Source: Symsagittifera roscoffensis
Taxonomy: Eukaryota; Xenacoelomorpha; Acoela; Convolutidae
Length of the DNA: 64,000 nt
Assembly: GCF_963678635.1 (NCBI RefSeq)
Contig: NC_087068.1
Span: forward strand, 13,707,872 to 13,771,871
Reading direction: 5' to 3'
This document shows, one piece after another, positions 48,801-62,671 of this stretch; positions within the stretch are counted from its first letter, which is position 1, and each line of letters opens with the position of its first letter. Both the position numbers and the translations under genes were made by a program. The notes under the pieces are model-generated. The model had not been told where the DNA came from and searched no databases. It saw only the letters and a list, made by a program, of their open reading frames with translations.

Positions 48801-51800
48801 TAATAATTGTATGCAGCTCTAGTTTCATAGTGTTTGTTGAATCGCTATACATGAAAAATTTTAAACAAAAATTAAGTTAGTAAATGAAAATTAATCGCTT
48901 TTTTGTCTAATTGATTGCTTTTTTACACATGCGCAATTGCAATTATTGTTATATTACGAGTCTACTTTGTTTCAATTGAGCTCGCATAAAATAGTATTAT
49001 TTTTGATTGTATTTTTGCTGCATAGTATTGGCACAGTGGTTAGTGCTTCTGTTCTAAAAGCCACTTTTGCACAGTGTAGGGCAGTCGTCTTGTGTGGTGG
49101 AATCCCTCATACGCGTAAGACCGAATGCGCGAAAATAAAAATCTGCCAATCAGATTTCAGTAATCTAAAATTTGGAAAGAAAGTAATCATTTCCAGGGAC
49201 TGAATATTGATATTCGTCGAATATAAAAACGGATGTATGCAAAATTTTCAAATTGTCACTGACAGCCGCCGAATTGGAGCAAAGTTTATATTTCGTTAGG
49301 AAAGAAGCAAAATATTGCTTCATTTAATTCATTTTAATTGAATGGCAATTGCTTCTTTTTGAAAATTGACTTTCGGCTAATTTTGCTTTCGGTCTTTCGC
49401 TCACGAGTTTTTTCGCTCATTCGGTCCTTCGCGCATGAGAATAGCCCTTGTATTGGGTAGTCGTCTTAGATGATCAAGGACTGTATTTTCAAAACTAATG
49501 TTTTCTCTTGACCTTTACTTTTTTGACCTTGTTATGCTTGCTGAAATCGTGCTGAATAACTAAAATTCTATTCATTGAATGTGTATAGTTAAAGAATTTC
49601 GCTTTTGCTAATGTATTTTTTTGGCTTCATGGTTAGTCATGGCTAGCTATTTCAGTCAGTTTCCGAATTGTACATACTACCTTGCTTTTTGTATGCTTTT
49701 TGTATTTAGAACTTGTGGATCCTATGTAAGCGATACATAAAATTTTTTCAATAAGTTTTTTTGCCGAATAATTATGGTTGACTTTCAGCGTATTGGGTGT
49801 CCGCTTAAATTCTGTCGGCTTTTTTACAGAATAATTTGTTAAATTATATTGGCGGTGTTATTTTTAGATCGATTTGGAGGGACTCTTGAAAAAATGTATC
49901 AAATTGAAGAATCAGTTAACTTTTATTCTAGAATACTTTATTGTTCCGACCATGGAAAATTGGTAGGAACTTTGGATTCGGGTGTGTTTTAGTTTATTAA
50001 ATTTTTTATTGTAAATTCACGCAAAATCAGCTACCACAAATAATCCTCGGTCATGTTTGAGTGATATATCATATTAAAGCCCTTTCAGTCGTGATTCGAA
50101 CGACCTTAAAAAATGTTGAAAGTTTTTTCTCAATGTCGAGAAAAGCCGGTTTGAAGTTTTTGATTTTTGGTCTAATTTTGAGCTAATTAGTAAGATAGTT
50201 AGTAATTGCAATAGCTTATTCAAGATTCATTTAAGCCGTGAAAACCTAGTTTTTTAGCCGAGTTTTTTAGCGCAGTTTTTGGAATCAAAAACTTGAAAAT
50301 TCAAAAAATTTCCGCAAACTGTTTTCCAATTGAATTATTTTACTATGAATCTCAAGTATGCCTGAGTTCTTTTTTTTTGTTAAAAGTTTTTTAATCACAA
50401 CATTTAAAACAAATGACACCAATTTGAGAAAACATTTTTGTATGTTAATAAGACTGTGGTCAGAACATTCTGTGCTACTTGCACAGTAACCGGATATCCT
50501 TGTTTTTCTTTCGAAATCGTTTTTGCTTCTTTAATCTTATACTAGATGTATCGCAAGTGAAGCTTAGCTCAGCTTCATCTAGCTGTAAAACTGCTCGTTG
50601 GCGTCTTGTTGTTTGTCATTGCTGGGTGCAGCTTCGTATATGTAAATTCGGTCAGACTTTTTATTTCTTTGTTCAACTAAAAGTCTGGGAGTTTTTTGGT
50701 TAATTTCTGTCTTGGGTCTGATGTAACCTAACATGCGTGACCGAGTGGATAAGGTTCACATATCTCAAATTGAGGGACACAAGTTGAAATCGAACTTTGA
50801 TCGCGTTTGGATGGGTACCAGTGTCATCCGCCTCCTCAAGCTGGGACCGGCTACAGATAATTGGATGACATCCCCCTCCCCCACCCATGCTTGGTCCTAT
50901 GTTGAGTAGAACCTGAGCAATGATTTAACCAGATACACTTGAGCTTTCGAAACAGCTGCTTTGCGTTGCTCTAGCGAATGAATATATTTTCTTCATGTTT
51001 TGCCCAGATGTAATTACAAATTGTTAAAAAGTTTTCCATTAATACGTTTCTTTTCTACATTTTTTCCTGGTTACTACTGTAACGAAAGCACTAGAATCAG
51101 CTGAAGTTATATAGCCTTATATAGGTAGTTAAGATTCATAGAAGGAAGTAGAAGCACTTATTAGTAGTCTGGTTTTTCCTGGTTTCTTCATTCAGGAGAA
51201 ACTCATGAAAATTGCTAGGCTCAAATGATTTTTTTCGCGCTTTGATTTTTTGTGTTAGTACAACCAGTTGCGCAACATTTTCTTCTTAAAACTAATTTGT
51301 GAACGGAGCAGCTAGTTGCCCGCTAAATATCCCTGCTCTTCAAAACAGACATAATTTGAGCATATTTGCATTTTGAATTCCCGTTGAATACACGCATTGT
51401 GTTATTCGATATTTTATCTTGATCTTATTTTCTGTCTGCTATTTCTGCATGTTTGGCTTGCGTTGTGTCGCAAGCTGTGCAAAGCTCTACTTCGCCTTTG
51501 TGTTTTTAATTGTTTTGACCAATGGAACTGGTTTAAAACTATGTCTTCGGGTGTGTTTACTTTTATTTTTTTTTTGTTTTCCCCATGCTAAATCAGATAC
51601 CACAAATAATCAAGAGATTGGGCCGAGTAAGGAATCATATTAGAAGACTCTGAATTGTGCTTCAAACAACTCTAAAAAACTTTCAAGAAGTTTTATCAGT
51701 GACAAGAAAAACCGGCTTGAAGTTTTTTTTCCCAGGTCTGCTTACTACGTTAGGTCTGGCTTCTGTTGGGCTTCCGTTTATGAATGTGTTGGGATCTTTT

Positions 51801-54800
51801 TGTGTTATTTGGTCAGCCACTGGCTACTCTTATTCCATTTAAAATCGTTTGCTAAATGGAAGTCAGATCACGCTCTCATATAACAAAAGGGCACATGGTG
51901 CATAAAATGCGATTGATTTTAAGATTCGAAGGTTTTGTGTTGGTTTTCTTACTGTATATTTGATTTTTTTAAAGGGAGGTGTAATTGAGCGGTGATTATT
52001 TTGTGTTGGTTCTGGTTCTAATTTGTCTAGTATGTAGGAATTGCCTTTATAGAATAGCGAACTGCATTTATTTGATCATATGTTTTAAATGACAAGTGAT
52101 GCACAACTCTGCTTAGTGATGGTGTTAAGGTAATACGAGGCTGTGTCGCAAGTGGCGTATTGAGTAACTCAAGAACAGTAGCCGGTATTTGGATTCTGCA
52201 TCTATGCTGAACTTTTATCTTTTAAAAGCAGATTTCTTTATAAGCGATGTGCATGTTTAAGAGCTGCTGGCTAAGCGCGATGGCTTTGTGAGTGTTTGGG
52301 TGTTCTGGTTTGTTATGTATTTGAGTGTGAATGTTTGTTTGTTTCAGTTGAGGCTCAGGTGTTGTGTATAGAGCGGGACAACACCCACAGCTGTGAGTCT
52401 GTCAACATCTCCATCTCCATCCTCACTCCGTCCTCTCTCACCATGAATGTGCAACACTTCACCATCGGTAAGACAGCAGCAACAACAACAACACACCACC
52501 ACACTTCGGGTCATAGTCATAAAACTTATGATTGATACCAGTGATCTCATGATTTCCCGGTGGCTGTCGTTATCAGTGTCAAGTTAAAGCATTCCGAGCG
52601 CTCTATTCACACGTTCAGTCAGAATGCATCGGAAGGCGTTCTTTTATGTCAATATACTGAATACTGCATCTTAATTTCACGCAAATTGCTCGTTTTTGTT
52701 TCTATTAAGAAAATCTTTTTGATTAGTTTGTCATTCTTTTATATACCGTTTCTCTTTCGCGCAAACAATTATCAATCTACTACCTATATCGAAGCAAACC
52801 TTATAAAAATCCAACAAGATTTCGTTTTTCTTGTACGCGCATCAACTGTCTAGTTTTGAATGCTTTTTTGGTAAGGAAAAACTTAAGAAGTAAAATGAAA
52901 AGTTAATTAAAACGGTAAAACGAAGCAATTAGAAGGAAAAAGCTGAAAAGGGCCTTGATAAATGTTCATTTTTGAACTGGAAAAGATTAAAGGTTGTTAA
53001 TGAAGGTTGCTGATGTCATTATAAAATGTAGTCAAAATTATTTGTAACCATGGCAATTATAACTCAACTGCTTTTGTCTAAAAAGCAAGCAATTGGTATC
53101 TGCCAATATATGCTCTTCGCTTCTGTTAGAATAAACTATTATCGAGTTTTCATGCAGAAATAAAGCAATCACTGATCACCGATCCTTTTTAACGGCCAAT
53201 ATTTGCTGGAACTTGATTTGAAAGCTCGAAGCAGGCCGACAATTTGTTTTCGAGCTCCTTAAAAACTCTATAAAAGAAGTCCCTAAAATTTGCGTGAGCT
53301 CTTACAAAAGTTTTGATATTGGTCAACCAAAAATGGATGGCATCAAAATAGTACTAAACGGAAACCCTTTGGAACATTTTGGCGAACAGATTTGAGGCCA
53401 CAACTATAATGATGATTCAATGAGGCGCAAATGTTTCATTTTGAAGTGTATCTCTGGTTTGTTGTGTAGGTAGCAACCGGGACCACGGACAGGTGCCAGT
53501 GGCCGAGTACAGCTTCCAGCTGGCGGAGAAGCCAGTGATGGGAGAGTACTGTCTCCGGGTCGAGTCCCAGGTGGCTGCTCCTCTCCAGAAGTGTTTCCAG
53601 ATTGAGGAGTATGTGCTGCCCTCCTTCCAGGCCTCCATCCAGTTCGACCAGGGTGAGTCAAACCAACACACATCCCATCCAATAGCTCACTTTTTTGAGT
53701 GTAAAAGAGCGAAGTGATGTCACTTATGTAGATAGGTCATGATGATGTTTTTCGTTTCTCAGGAAAGTGTTTTGTTCACGCTCAAGTTTGAGTTTTCGCA
53801 GTTTGGCTTTTGATATTGTATTTCTTTTAAATTTCATTTCATATCCTTTGTTAATAGTAAGGCAAATGCCACAATCTAACAGCAAAGTTTATGTTCACTA
53901 AGAACATGATCGATTTCAATTTTACAAAGTGGATTTTTTTTAAATAAATTTGGCTGCTGAATAAAAAAAATACCTATTGATCCAGTGATCCACCTCACAC
54001 GAATATCAATTTTATGGTGTAGCGACGCGTTTTACTAGATAAATTATGAAGCTCAAATATGTTTGTCATGGGCTCTTTTCCAGTTTCACCCTAACCCCCC
54101 CCCCCCCCACCCCCTCGTAAAAATTACAAAAGGTTGCTCAAAGTTTGTTCGCACGGCATTTTGTATGTCAGAAAAAGTCAAAGTGGGGAACTGGAAAAGA
54201 AGCTTGTCATGTCCTGATTAGTCCATGTGTCAATTTTCATAAATTTCAAGAAATGTGAACAAAAATTTTACATGTAAAAATTTGCAGGTGGGTAAGGGAA
54301 AGGAAAAAAGCCCAAAAAGTGTCAATCATAAATTGTTTATGAAAACCGAAGGCTTAAGACATATGAAAATCGAAGGATTAGGGCAAACGCTGCTATCGGA
54401 AAAAGCAAAATTATAAAGGTCATGAAAACATGAACGACTTCTACTTTCAAAATTGACTTCATTCTTTTTTTGAATTCTCCTCGGAGTAAAAAATTACCCT
54501 TTGATCCAATATTTTTTCCGAATGGAATATCTAAGAAAAAAGCGCCGGTCCACAACAATTCTTGAATCTCAACCAGGCTTAACGTGATATGTTTTTTCTC
54601 CGAAGTTTGAAACACGTTCAAACATTTTCAGTTTTTTTCTTTGTTCTCTTACACTTTTTGCATTACCTGTTTGTGTTTCATTGTTTGTCGTACATTCAGT
54701 CATGTGCCATTCGTGTAAGTTTTCAAGTTTTGAAGACGAAAGTGAAAGTTCATTTTATAAACTAGTGTTTTTCAGGGAAAAAATCTTAAAGGCGAGGACA

Positions 54801-57800
54801 CGAGGTTTTCAATCTTCAGGTTGGAATTTGCCTTCATTTAATAAAAGAACCGAACTGCAAAAGAAATAAATCAAAAGTCAAACCGCGAATTATCAAATTT
54901 GAGCTTGAACATATTTTAAGACTTCCGGGAAAAAAACGGGAAAAAAAATTACAATCTATACAATTTGCAATCTATACAAAAGTCTTCACTATGTCATTGA
55001 CTCTTAAAGCCCAAATGGCGGAAAAAAGTGAATGCTTTTTGGCCTCCGAAGTTGATATGATTTTTCGATTATTCAGGGGAGCAAAAAACGTAACTGATTG
55101 ATCCAGTTTTCTCTCAGTAGGTTAATTTTGTCATTTTTTTGTCACAAAATATTTTTGAAGTTCAAAAAGTATTCAGGTGATTTTTTTTTTCGAGCTGGAT
55201 AAAATGTAACAGGCAGTTTTTGTTTCCTTGATTTTAGGAACACGCATCGAACTGTCTGTTGGCGGTTTTAGATTTCAAGCGGAGGAAAGGTTAAAGTACT
55301 GACTTTTGCAAATCTGAATATCAGAATCGACTTCATAAACCAATAAATGTCAACTCAGTATTTGATATTTGTTTGGTCTGAGAAGTTTTGTCTGATGGCT
55401 TAAAGGTTAATGAACGTAGTGAAGACTTATATAGGCCTTGATTTTTGTGTTAGTTTTTTTTTTCAAGAAAATTTATTTCAATTTAGATCATTTCCTTTGT
55501 TGAAAGGAAGGCTAACTCCACTATCGAACAGCAAAATGGTGAAGGTCACAAAAAGGTGATTGACTCCTAGCTTTGAAAATGGATTTCAACTTTCAGATTC
55601 TCCACCGGAATCAAAGTTTTACGCATTGATCCGTAAACAAATTTTCTCACAATTTTGCTACTCAATTTCTTGCTCATTTTCTCAGACATGCTCAGTTTTT
55701 TTGAGGTAGTAAATGATTTGTTCAAATATATTTTTTTGAAAATTTTTTAATTTTTTGAGACTTTAGGTGTAGGTGTTCTTGCTATCTTAAGTAACTGTTT
55801 TCTATAATATTTGCAAAAACGATTTTTTAAAATTTTTTTTGCGTACGATTTCTACAGAATTCATTCAAGGTTTTCACTTTTCGTTTGAGAAAGTGGTGCG
55901 CTCAGCTTCGCATCTGTGTGATAGTTTATTGCAAAGCCAAACTATTTGAGAAAAGGAGGTTAAATTTGACTATTTGTGAAAAGATTTATCTGGCAGAATA
56001 TTGTAGTTACGAAAACTATCTTAGTACCATGTACAAATGACTGAAAATCAAAAGAAAATATTCTGTATCATAGTTTTCAAGTTAAATAGATGCACTATTT
56101 TAGTAATTCTCAAAGTTGCCACCAGTGGTATTATTATTCGGTAATTAATTTGTTTTTCATGTAAGTTGCCTGGAGAAAAAAAGCTTAAACATAAAATACA
56201 CGAATGTTTTAATCGTAAAAACATGTTTGTTTGTTGGAAACAGAAAAAAAAAACATTTTAACACCATTCAGTTTTCAGTTTTCGACTATGAATTTGTACC
56301 TGTCGTGTGTTTTTTGTTTTGGAAAATGGGGAAAACAATTGAAAATAGTTTCAAACATTCAGTCATCCATGTCGGGTTACTTCTGTCTGAAGCTACTTTA
56401 ATTTTTGAATTTTGAAAAGTTCATTTGTGTCAGTAAATAGTTCGATCGCAGTGTAATTATGGCTCTTTTTGCTTCCAGTGTCATTTCAGTGTCGTAACTT
56501 TTTTTGTAATATTTGATGTATAGTGTCGGTATAGAATCCATTGAGAAGCTTATCTATGCTGATACTGTGTTGCTACGTTGTGTGTGTTTTAGTGGCAGTG
56601 GTGTTGGAGAAGTTGGCGGATGTGAGTGGAGTGTTGAGTGCAGAGTACACTTATGGACAGCCAGTGCAGCAGCCACACTTTCTCATGCAATGCTGGCTTG
56701 GAGGGGCGGGACAGGTGCAAGTGGGCAGAGACACAGAGTACCCTGTTAGTTGAAGACAACACAACACATTTTATCATCTGGCTCGATACAGCCAGCCCTT
56801 GCGATCTCGCCCCGACACTATTATTTAAATTGTTAACTGTTAACTTGTAGGTCACCAAATTCAAGGGCTAAAAAGAAGTATTATCTGGTTTTGAAGTTAT
56901 GATAATCACATCAATTACTACTGACCGTTTTTTCGACGTTGTCCTTGCTGAAGTTGAAATTTCAATGTTCGTATTTTATTGAAGGAATATGTTGTTCACG
57001 CAGGATAAGAATGGCAACTACAACTTCATAATCCCTGTCGCGGACATTGAGCGGGCGAAGAGTGAGCTCGCTGGCTCTCCCTACTGGAACACTAGACCAG
57101 ACAGTCTTCTGTGCTCAGTTGTGGCCAACGAAGTGAAGGACTCTGAGTTGCCGACCCAACAGGCACAAGCCACTCTGCCTATCGAACCCAAAGAGGTATG
57201 TATCTATATACAGTCAGCATTCATGTATCGTAAAAGAAACATCAGCACATCCAAATGTCAAACAAACTTAGAACCTCCATTATAAAATAAGATTTTCAAG
57301 ATTGCATTGGAGTTTGTATTGCAGATCATCGTCGAGTGCTGCGACTCGTTCTCCTGCCCGGAAGTGGTCAGACCAGGGAATTTCTCTTTCTGTGTAAGTT
57401 CACTACTCAATCTGGTTTTTTTTTTACATTTTACCTACCATTTTTCGACATTTCGCCTTGAAAAAAAATCAAATAATGAACAATAAATTAATTGGCACTA
57501 CAAAAGGACCGTAATGTTTGAAGTCTTGCAAGTTCTTGATATGTAAAATTCGGCTCTTTTCCACTCCCCTTACCGTTCTAAATTTCAATTTTTTAAATTT
57601 TTTAGAGGTTATTACGTCTGAATGTATGATGTAATGTGTAATGTATCAAGGACAATTCTGTTCACAGTTGTCAGTTTGTTCATCATGCTAATTTTCTTTG
57701 CATTATGACAATATGAAAGAAGCTTTTCAAAACTTAGTTAAAAGGGGAAACGAGCCATAAATTCTTCTTCTGTGGGTGTAGGTGAAAGTTCGATATGCTA

Positions 57801-60800
57801 CGGGGGTGCATCATGGGGAGGCACTGGACTCTGGACTGCTTCTGAGCACATCGTTCTCTCCATGTGCCACGCCTGATGCTCAGACCAGTCAGCTGAGAGG
57901 CAGCCAAGTGGTTGTGGGCGAGAGAGTGGAGCTGAAACTGACTGCTTACAACAAAAATGACTCTTGTTCTCGGGTGAGTTGATAGTCGTGGAAGATCGAC
58001 TAATGCGTAGAAAACGTGCAAGATTGTTCGAGACATTTTTGTAAAAATACAAATAAGAAAGAATGTTCTCGGTTGGATTGTTGCATGATTTGGGATAAAT
58101 CCAGGGTTTGGGGTTTCAGTTCATATAAGAGTAGTTTCTGTTCATATTATCAGTATGCTCATCAATCATCACAGTGTGTATTTTCGACCGGATAGATTGA
58201 TTCATTAGTCAAATGCGGAAACTCTAGAATGCTTTTTAGATTGTGCAGGGAATTATTTTTTGAAGCTTTGTTGTCGTTGCAGTGGGATAGTTCCAACAAC
58301 TTCAATGCTGCTGTTCTGAGGGCATCGAAAGGAGGCCATGTATCCGACAGTTTCTCAGTGGACGTGGGCTTGTTCACTTCTACCATGGAGGTGTTTCTCA
58401 CAGTGTCCATCTGTGATGAGCAAGAGGGATCCTCCTACTCCAAGGGCGACGAAGTCTGTCTCCTCGCCCACATACACCCAGCTGTGGCCGCCGCACAAGT
58501 CAACAGCATGCTGCTCATCCTCAAGTCCAGAGGTAGGCCTAGTTATGAAGACGATGATGATGATGATGTTAAGGTTCTTCAAAGAGTGGGTGCTATTCAA
58601 AATTAAGCAATTTAAACATTTTTTAAGGCGCAAATTGCAAGGCAATGTACTTCAAGTTTTGACATCTCTGTAAGAAAATAAGACAAGGCATTTATATCTA
58701 CTTAATTGGCACTTCTTGGTAATCTTACTATTCAAAATTCATTCGTATCCACAGTCATGTACATCTACTTGTCCGTGCTATTAAACGCTTCTTGAGCAAG
58801 AATCCTCTTGAAAGGGCCAAAAAAGAGTGCATTGTCTTTGAACGTTGCAGGGGTGGTGCGAGAGACAAGAGTGGAGACTGTCTCTTCATTCCCTCACAAG
58901 GTGCATGTGACTGTGTCAGCTGACATGAGTCCCAACTTCGTTGCTCTACTCTCGGCCCACTCCAGCAACCAGACCATGACGGAGGTCATGCCAGCCTCCA
59001 TCACTGTGCCGGTGCAGAGGGGAGAAAACATGTTCGAAAACAGAGTCAGTCGTCACTCACTTGACTAAAATATTCTAAAAATATTCATGCATTTGAAACA
59101 ACTCTTGATGTATTGATAGCAATCTGACCCCATTATGGTTTCTGGTTAGGTATCACTGTCAGCTGTAGCGCCAGACGGGAGAGACCACTTCTTGCCGGGG
59201 GAGAATGCATCTGTGGTGGTGCAGATGGGCTCAGATGACTCCGTGGCGGTTCTGATTGGTTTGGACAAGAAGGTCATCGCTCTAGGTGGAAGACACAACA
59301 TCATTAGCCTCGACACTGTTAGTCTTTTTTTCAACGTTTTTTTTTCTTTCCGGTTATCTACCTCGTGCATATTGACTCTTTTTGTTGGAGTCGTTGAGCT
59401 GAGTTGCTATGTGTGAATTGCATTTTGCGTTTGTTTCGAGGTCGTGGAGGCACTGGCCGAGGAGGATCTGTCGCGTGCGGATGATGATAATGATTTTGGC
59501 GGTGGGTTCATCGTTTTCTGCTGGTTCCCTTTGCCCTCGAGGTCTGCGAACGCACAAAGCACTATTGCTGTAAGTAGAGAGTAGTAATCGTTACTATAAT
59601 CGCTTCAAAGTTGATAGATGGTAATTTTAAACCAAAATGATTTCGCTATTTTACCAAAATCAACTCGAAGGTACCACTCAGTTGCCCGAAATTGCGAAAA
59701 AATTGTTGCCGGAACCATTAATTGAAGTCTATCTATTCCGAGTTTTAAAAGTGACATTGCGTCGTCAACGCTACACTGATACCAATTTCCAGAAATAGCA
59801 AATCTCTAAGACTCTTAGATGAATTGGCAGAAACACGGGGCGCCAAAAATAAGGTTGAACGCTACAAATATTTGCTAAAATAAACTAGAAATTTCGCCTT
59901 TATTTTGGTTGGTGGTATTTTGGTGTAATTTGGCTCGGCTATTTTTTGAGTTTCTTATCGAATCAGATGTACGAAAATTCAACATTTATATCACACTCAA
60001 CAACTTAGGAACTGTCTTTGAGGTAGTTAAAGTCGGTAGAAAAAAACACCCTTTGAGGTAGTTAAAGTCGGTAGAAAAAAAACAACCTTTAGGGGGGAGA
60101 GGTAAGGGGGGAGCTCGGAAGAATAAGATATGTATATTGATGGATGCTGTTGTTGATAGCATTAGTATGAAAGCAGGTTTAAGTAACTTTTGATTCAGGA
60201 TGCTGGCTTCGTATACATCTCGGCAGGAAAGGTCACTGTACCCGGAGAGGAGTTTGAATATGCCTACGCCTACCCAAGTGAGTAGAAATAACAATTAGAA
60301 GAGTTTTTTGCCTCGTTCAGATTTGTTAGATTTTACTCGGGAGGGGGAGGGATTTAGATTTGATCTGGTACGTGAAGTTAAGCAGCGGAATGTTCTTCAG
60401 TGTTTCATGCCGAGATGAAATTTGATGACAGACGTATTGCTTTTCGTCGGGGGCCTATTGCTCTCAATTATGCGGCAACTATTCCAGTGGCGATGGAGCT
60501 TTCCGATAAAATCAAGTCTAAGACGTCCCCCATTGCGTCTCCCAGGAAACACTTCCGGGAAAATATCATGTTTGCCACCATGTCTATTAAGTGCGTTTCT
60601 CATTTACACTAAAGCTTCCTTCAAACTGTCGCTTGTGGCTTAGGCTTAGTTTACTAGTAAAAAACGGAATGCTTCTTGACTGGCTTCTAGTAAATGTATT
60701 TTAGCTTACTTGATTTGATTCAGTAGGTTTTACATCTCCAGAAATTTATTCGCACTGCAGATTCTGCAAATGACGAATGATATTTAGGGCATTAGTTTAA

Positions 60801-61011
60801 AAACCTAGTAAGGAATATCAAAGGTTTCTTCCTTTGCAACAGTGTACGAAATGGCCTTCGCTGCTGGAGCCGCTCCCGATGGAGCAGTTTTCAGGGGAGA
60901 CGCGAATGCCGACGATGAGTCGAACGTGATGCTGAAAGGGAACGAGGACGACTCCTCCTCCACCACTCGGAGTGACTTCCGGGAGGTGGTGTTGTTCTCG
61001 GTGCTGCACAG
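42889..61011 (+). CDS. Alpha-2-macroglobulin/thioester-protein family gene, 5' part
   Basis: Exons read by eye with GT-AG borders: 42889-42968, 45108-45227, 48401-48684, 52348-52467, 53469-53652, 56593-56744, 57004-57195, 57325-57393, 57782-57973, 58283-58532, 58851-59044, 59150-59317, 59441-59569, 60199-60277, 60401-60590, and about 60843-61011. Phases chain correctly through 60590; the join to the last exon does not fit and may lack a small exon. The first exon encodes a signal peptide (FSALVFTCVSLNLFSA). Landmarks are VFLVQMNKPLYKPGDN, IEEYVLPSFQASIQF, YTYGQPVQ and a DMSPNFVALLSAHSS macroglobulin block. These secreted proteins trap proteases or tag microbes. The thioester and receptor domains lie right of the window. 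The exact subfamily (A2M, CD109, TEP or C3) is not settled. Confidence 0.85.
43340..44080 (+). repeat. Dispersed repeat family R2, copy 1
   Basis: Shares blocks with 49950-50650 and 51480-51845: TACCACAAATAATC (43413), CAGTCGTGATTCCGAACGAC (43468) and GAACATTCTGTGCTACTTGC (43853). It ends in a CGCAGCTTCGCCTTTGTGT motif. In intron 1 of the macroglobulin gene. Confidence 0.75.
45990..47330 (+). pseudogene. LINE reverse-transcriptase relic
   Basis: Plus-strand fragments of a non-LTR RT in several frames: SAEEFNDVFIEIGQKL (near 46160), NYRPISIVP (46453), LTKAFDTID (46674), FADDCALY (46893) and KYLGLIIDKKLSF (47061). Many stops and shifts. It looks like a family different from the LINE at 36186-40047. 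Confidence 0.8.
49025..49125 (+). repeat. tRNA-derived SINE-like fragment
   Basis: TGGCACAGTGGTTAGTGC (49028) is a good box A/D-arm match. A weaker T-arm-like GGAATCCC follows near 49100. No full cloverleaf forms. Confidence 0.45.
49950..50650 (+). repeat. Dispersed repeat family R2, copy 2
   Basis: Matches copy 1 at CTACCACAAATAATCCTCGG (50031), TCAGTCGTGATTCGAACGAC (50086) and AACATTCTGTGCTACTTGCA (50466). Diverged, non-coding. Confidence 0.75.
50733..50915 (+). repeat. tRNA(Ser/Leu)-like SINE
   Basis: CGTGACCGAGTGGATAAGG (50736) is a box A match of the class II tRNA kind. A degraded box B lies near 50780. An unrelated ~120-bp body follows, rich in CATCCGCCTCC and CCCCCTCCCCCACCC. Confidence 0.55.
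51480..51845 (+). repeat. Dispersed repeat family R2, copy 3 (partial)
   Basis: Opens with the CTCTACTTCGCCTTTGTGTT motif (51485), then TACCACAAATAATC (51599) and CCGGCTTGAAGTTTTT (51713) as in copies 1 and 2. Confidence 0.6.
54330..55950 (+). repeat. Degraded dispersed repeat related to the 30-36 kb unit
   Basis: Blocks such as CTAACTCCACTATCGAACAG (55510) and TTGATCC-A-TTTTCTC (near 55098) recall 30830-30870 and 62500-62520. The end near 55895-55922 carries the GCTTCGCATCTGTGTG motif. The body is heavily diverged. Confidence 0.5.
60016..60087 (+). repeat. 36-bp tandem pair
   Basis: CTTTGAGGTAGTTAAAGTCG begins at 60016 and again at 60051, each copy followed by a run of A. It lies in an intron of the macroglobulin gene. 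Confidence 0.85.
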
Positions 61012-61499
61012 GTGTGCCCCCTAAATACCACAACTAGTAATAGTATTAATGTGATTGGCGACTGTAGACTAGCTCTGCCTGTTTGTTTTCCTCCCGTTAC
61101 ATTTACAACTGCGCCCTCTCTTCACTCGCACTTAAACGTCATTTAAGGTCATTCAAATTAAACGTCATTTCAGGGGTTTAGTCTCAAAGTTTTCATTGAA
61201 CATTTTGGACAACATTCACTTCGAATTTCAGCAAAATGTTACACCGACCGATGGCAAATGATCCGAGCTGCCCTCTAGAAACTATCAACTTTTGATTTCA
61301 AGGACTTACCAGTTTATGCTTCCGATTTTGAAGATGACAATCTGCACCAAAGCGTGAGATTTTTTCTTGAAAGCGATGATAAGTTGTATGAATATGAAGT
61401 TACAACTAAAAAAAGAAAGGAAACGTGTTGAATGAGTCTGATTACACAAGCAAAGCTTGTGTTGTAGTATGAACTCTCTTTTTTTCCAACCTAATTCGT

Positions 61500-61725
61500 A
61501 AATATTGTTGAGATGCAAATATTATTGCGACAAAATGTGTTCATTTGACCAATAACCAGCTATTAAGTACAGCCAATGCAAAGGATATTAACACAGAATA
61601 TTATTACAGAAGCATAGCAAATATTGTTGCGATGCAATTGTTGCGACAAAGTGTGTTCATTTTGATCCACCTATTAAGTACAGCGAATGCTAAGGATATT
61701 AACACAGACTATTATATTACTAATA
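61500..61725 (+). repeat. Direct repeat of about 118 bp
   Basis: AAATATTGTTG-GATGCAA starts near 61500 and 61619. Both copies contain CTATTAAGTACAGC-AATGC and GGATATTAACACAGA. Moderately diverged. Confidence 0.8.
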
Positions 61726-62582
61726 GCACTTTAGCTTCAAAGCATCATGGAGCTGTAGCGTAGAGGTATGGAAGGAGACCAGCAGCAAAAAAAGAGGGTT
61801 CGAAACTGGGCAGGGTGGGATGTTTTTAATGAATTTTTTCATATGCTAGTTACAATGCGTCCGCTCTATAAATTAGGGCATGTTAGTTGGTAAATTTCTT
61901 CTTTCAAATTGACTGCTAATGCGTCATAATTGGCTTGCGTCACTTGGCAATTATGTAGACTCATAATTGGCGTGCGCCATTGAAGAAATTTCGTTGACTC
62001 AAAGTTTTACTCTTTCAGTTTTTCCCAGAAGCGTTATTGGTCATATTTTTGCTTGTGTATGCGAAGTGCAACTTCGCCTCTGTGTAGTTTTTGAAACTCA
62101 GAACTACTGAAACTTTTCATACTGATGGTAAAATTTAATGCAGATAGTGAAAACTGGCCTTTTCAAACTGTAAATAAACTGGTAAGACCTTGTAAGTAAA
62201 AATTTATATTTAAGAATAATGAACATAATGAAGTTTCTTATATAGGTCTTGCTGATTCTTTTTTCAAGAAAAGTCTTAAAAGTCTCTAATAACTACAGAT
62301 GTGCATTCATACATATTGACGCATTTATGAGTGAATTTAGGAAACTATGCGCTTTTTGAGTTCAATTTACTTTCATCTGCTGAAAGTGACTTAAATAGCA
62401 CTCTCCGAAAACGAACGTGGAAATGGCGCGAAAAAACGTGAGCGGTTTCTAGTTTCGAAAGTGGAATATATTTTTTAGATTTCCAGCGGAATAAAAACTA
62501 CCGATTGATCCAGTTTTCTCTAGTTGGGCTCATGATATCAAAAAAGCGCCTATCATAATTCGTTCTAGAATTTCAAATCTGA

Positions 62583-62671
62583 ATCTGCTATCTGCTTTAT
62601 TTTTGGATAGTGTTCAATCTTCTATGTACTAGAAAGCTTCCGTGGCTGAATGTGTGACTCTTAATCTCTCC
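62583..62671 (+). repeat. tRNA-Lys-like SINE, truncated copy
   Basis: Shares TAGTGTTCAATCTTCTATGT and GCTTCCGTGGC-GAATGTGTG with 63313-63432 but stops after the anticodon-like CTCTTAATCT. Confidence 0.65.
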
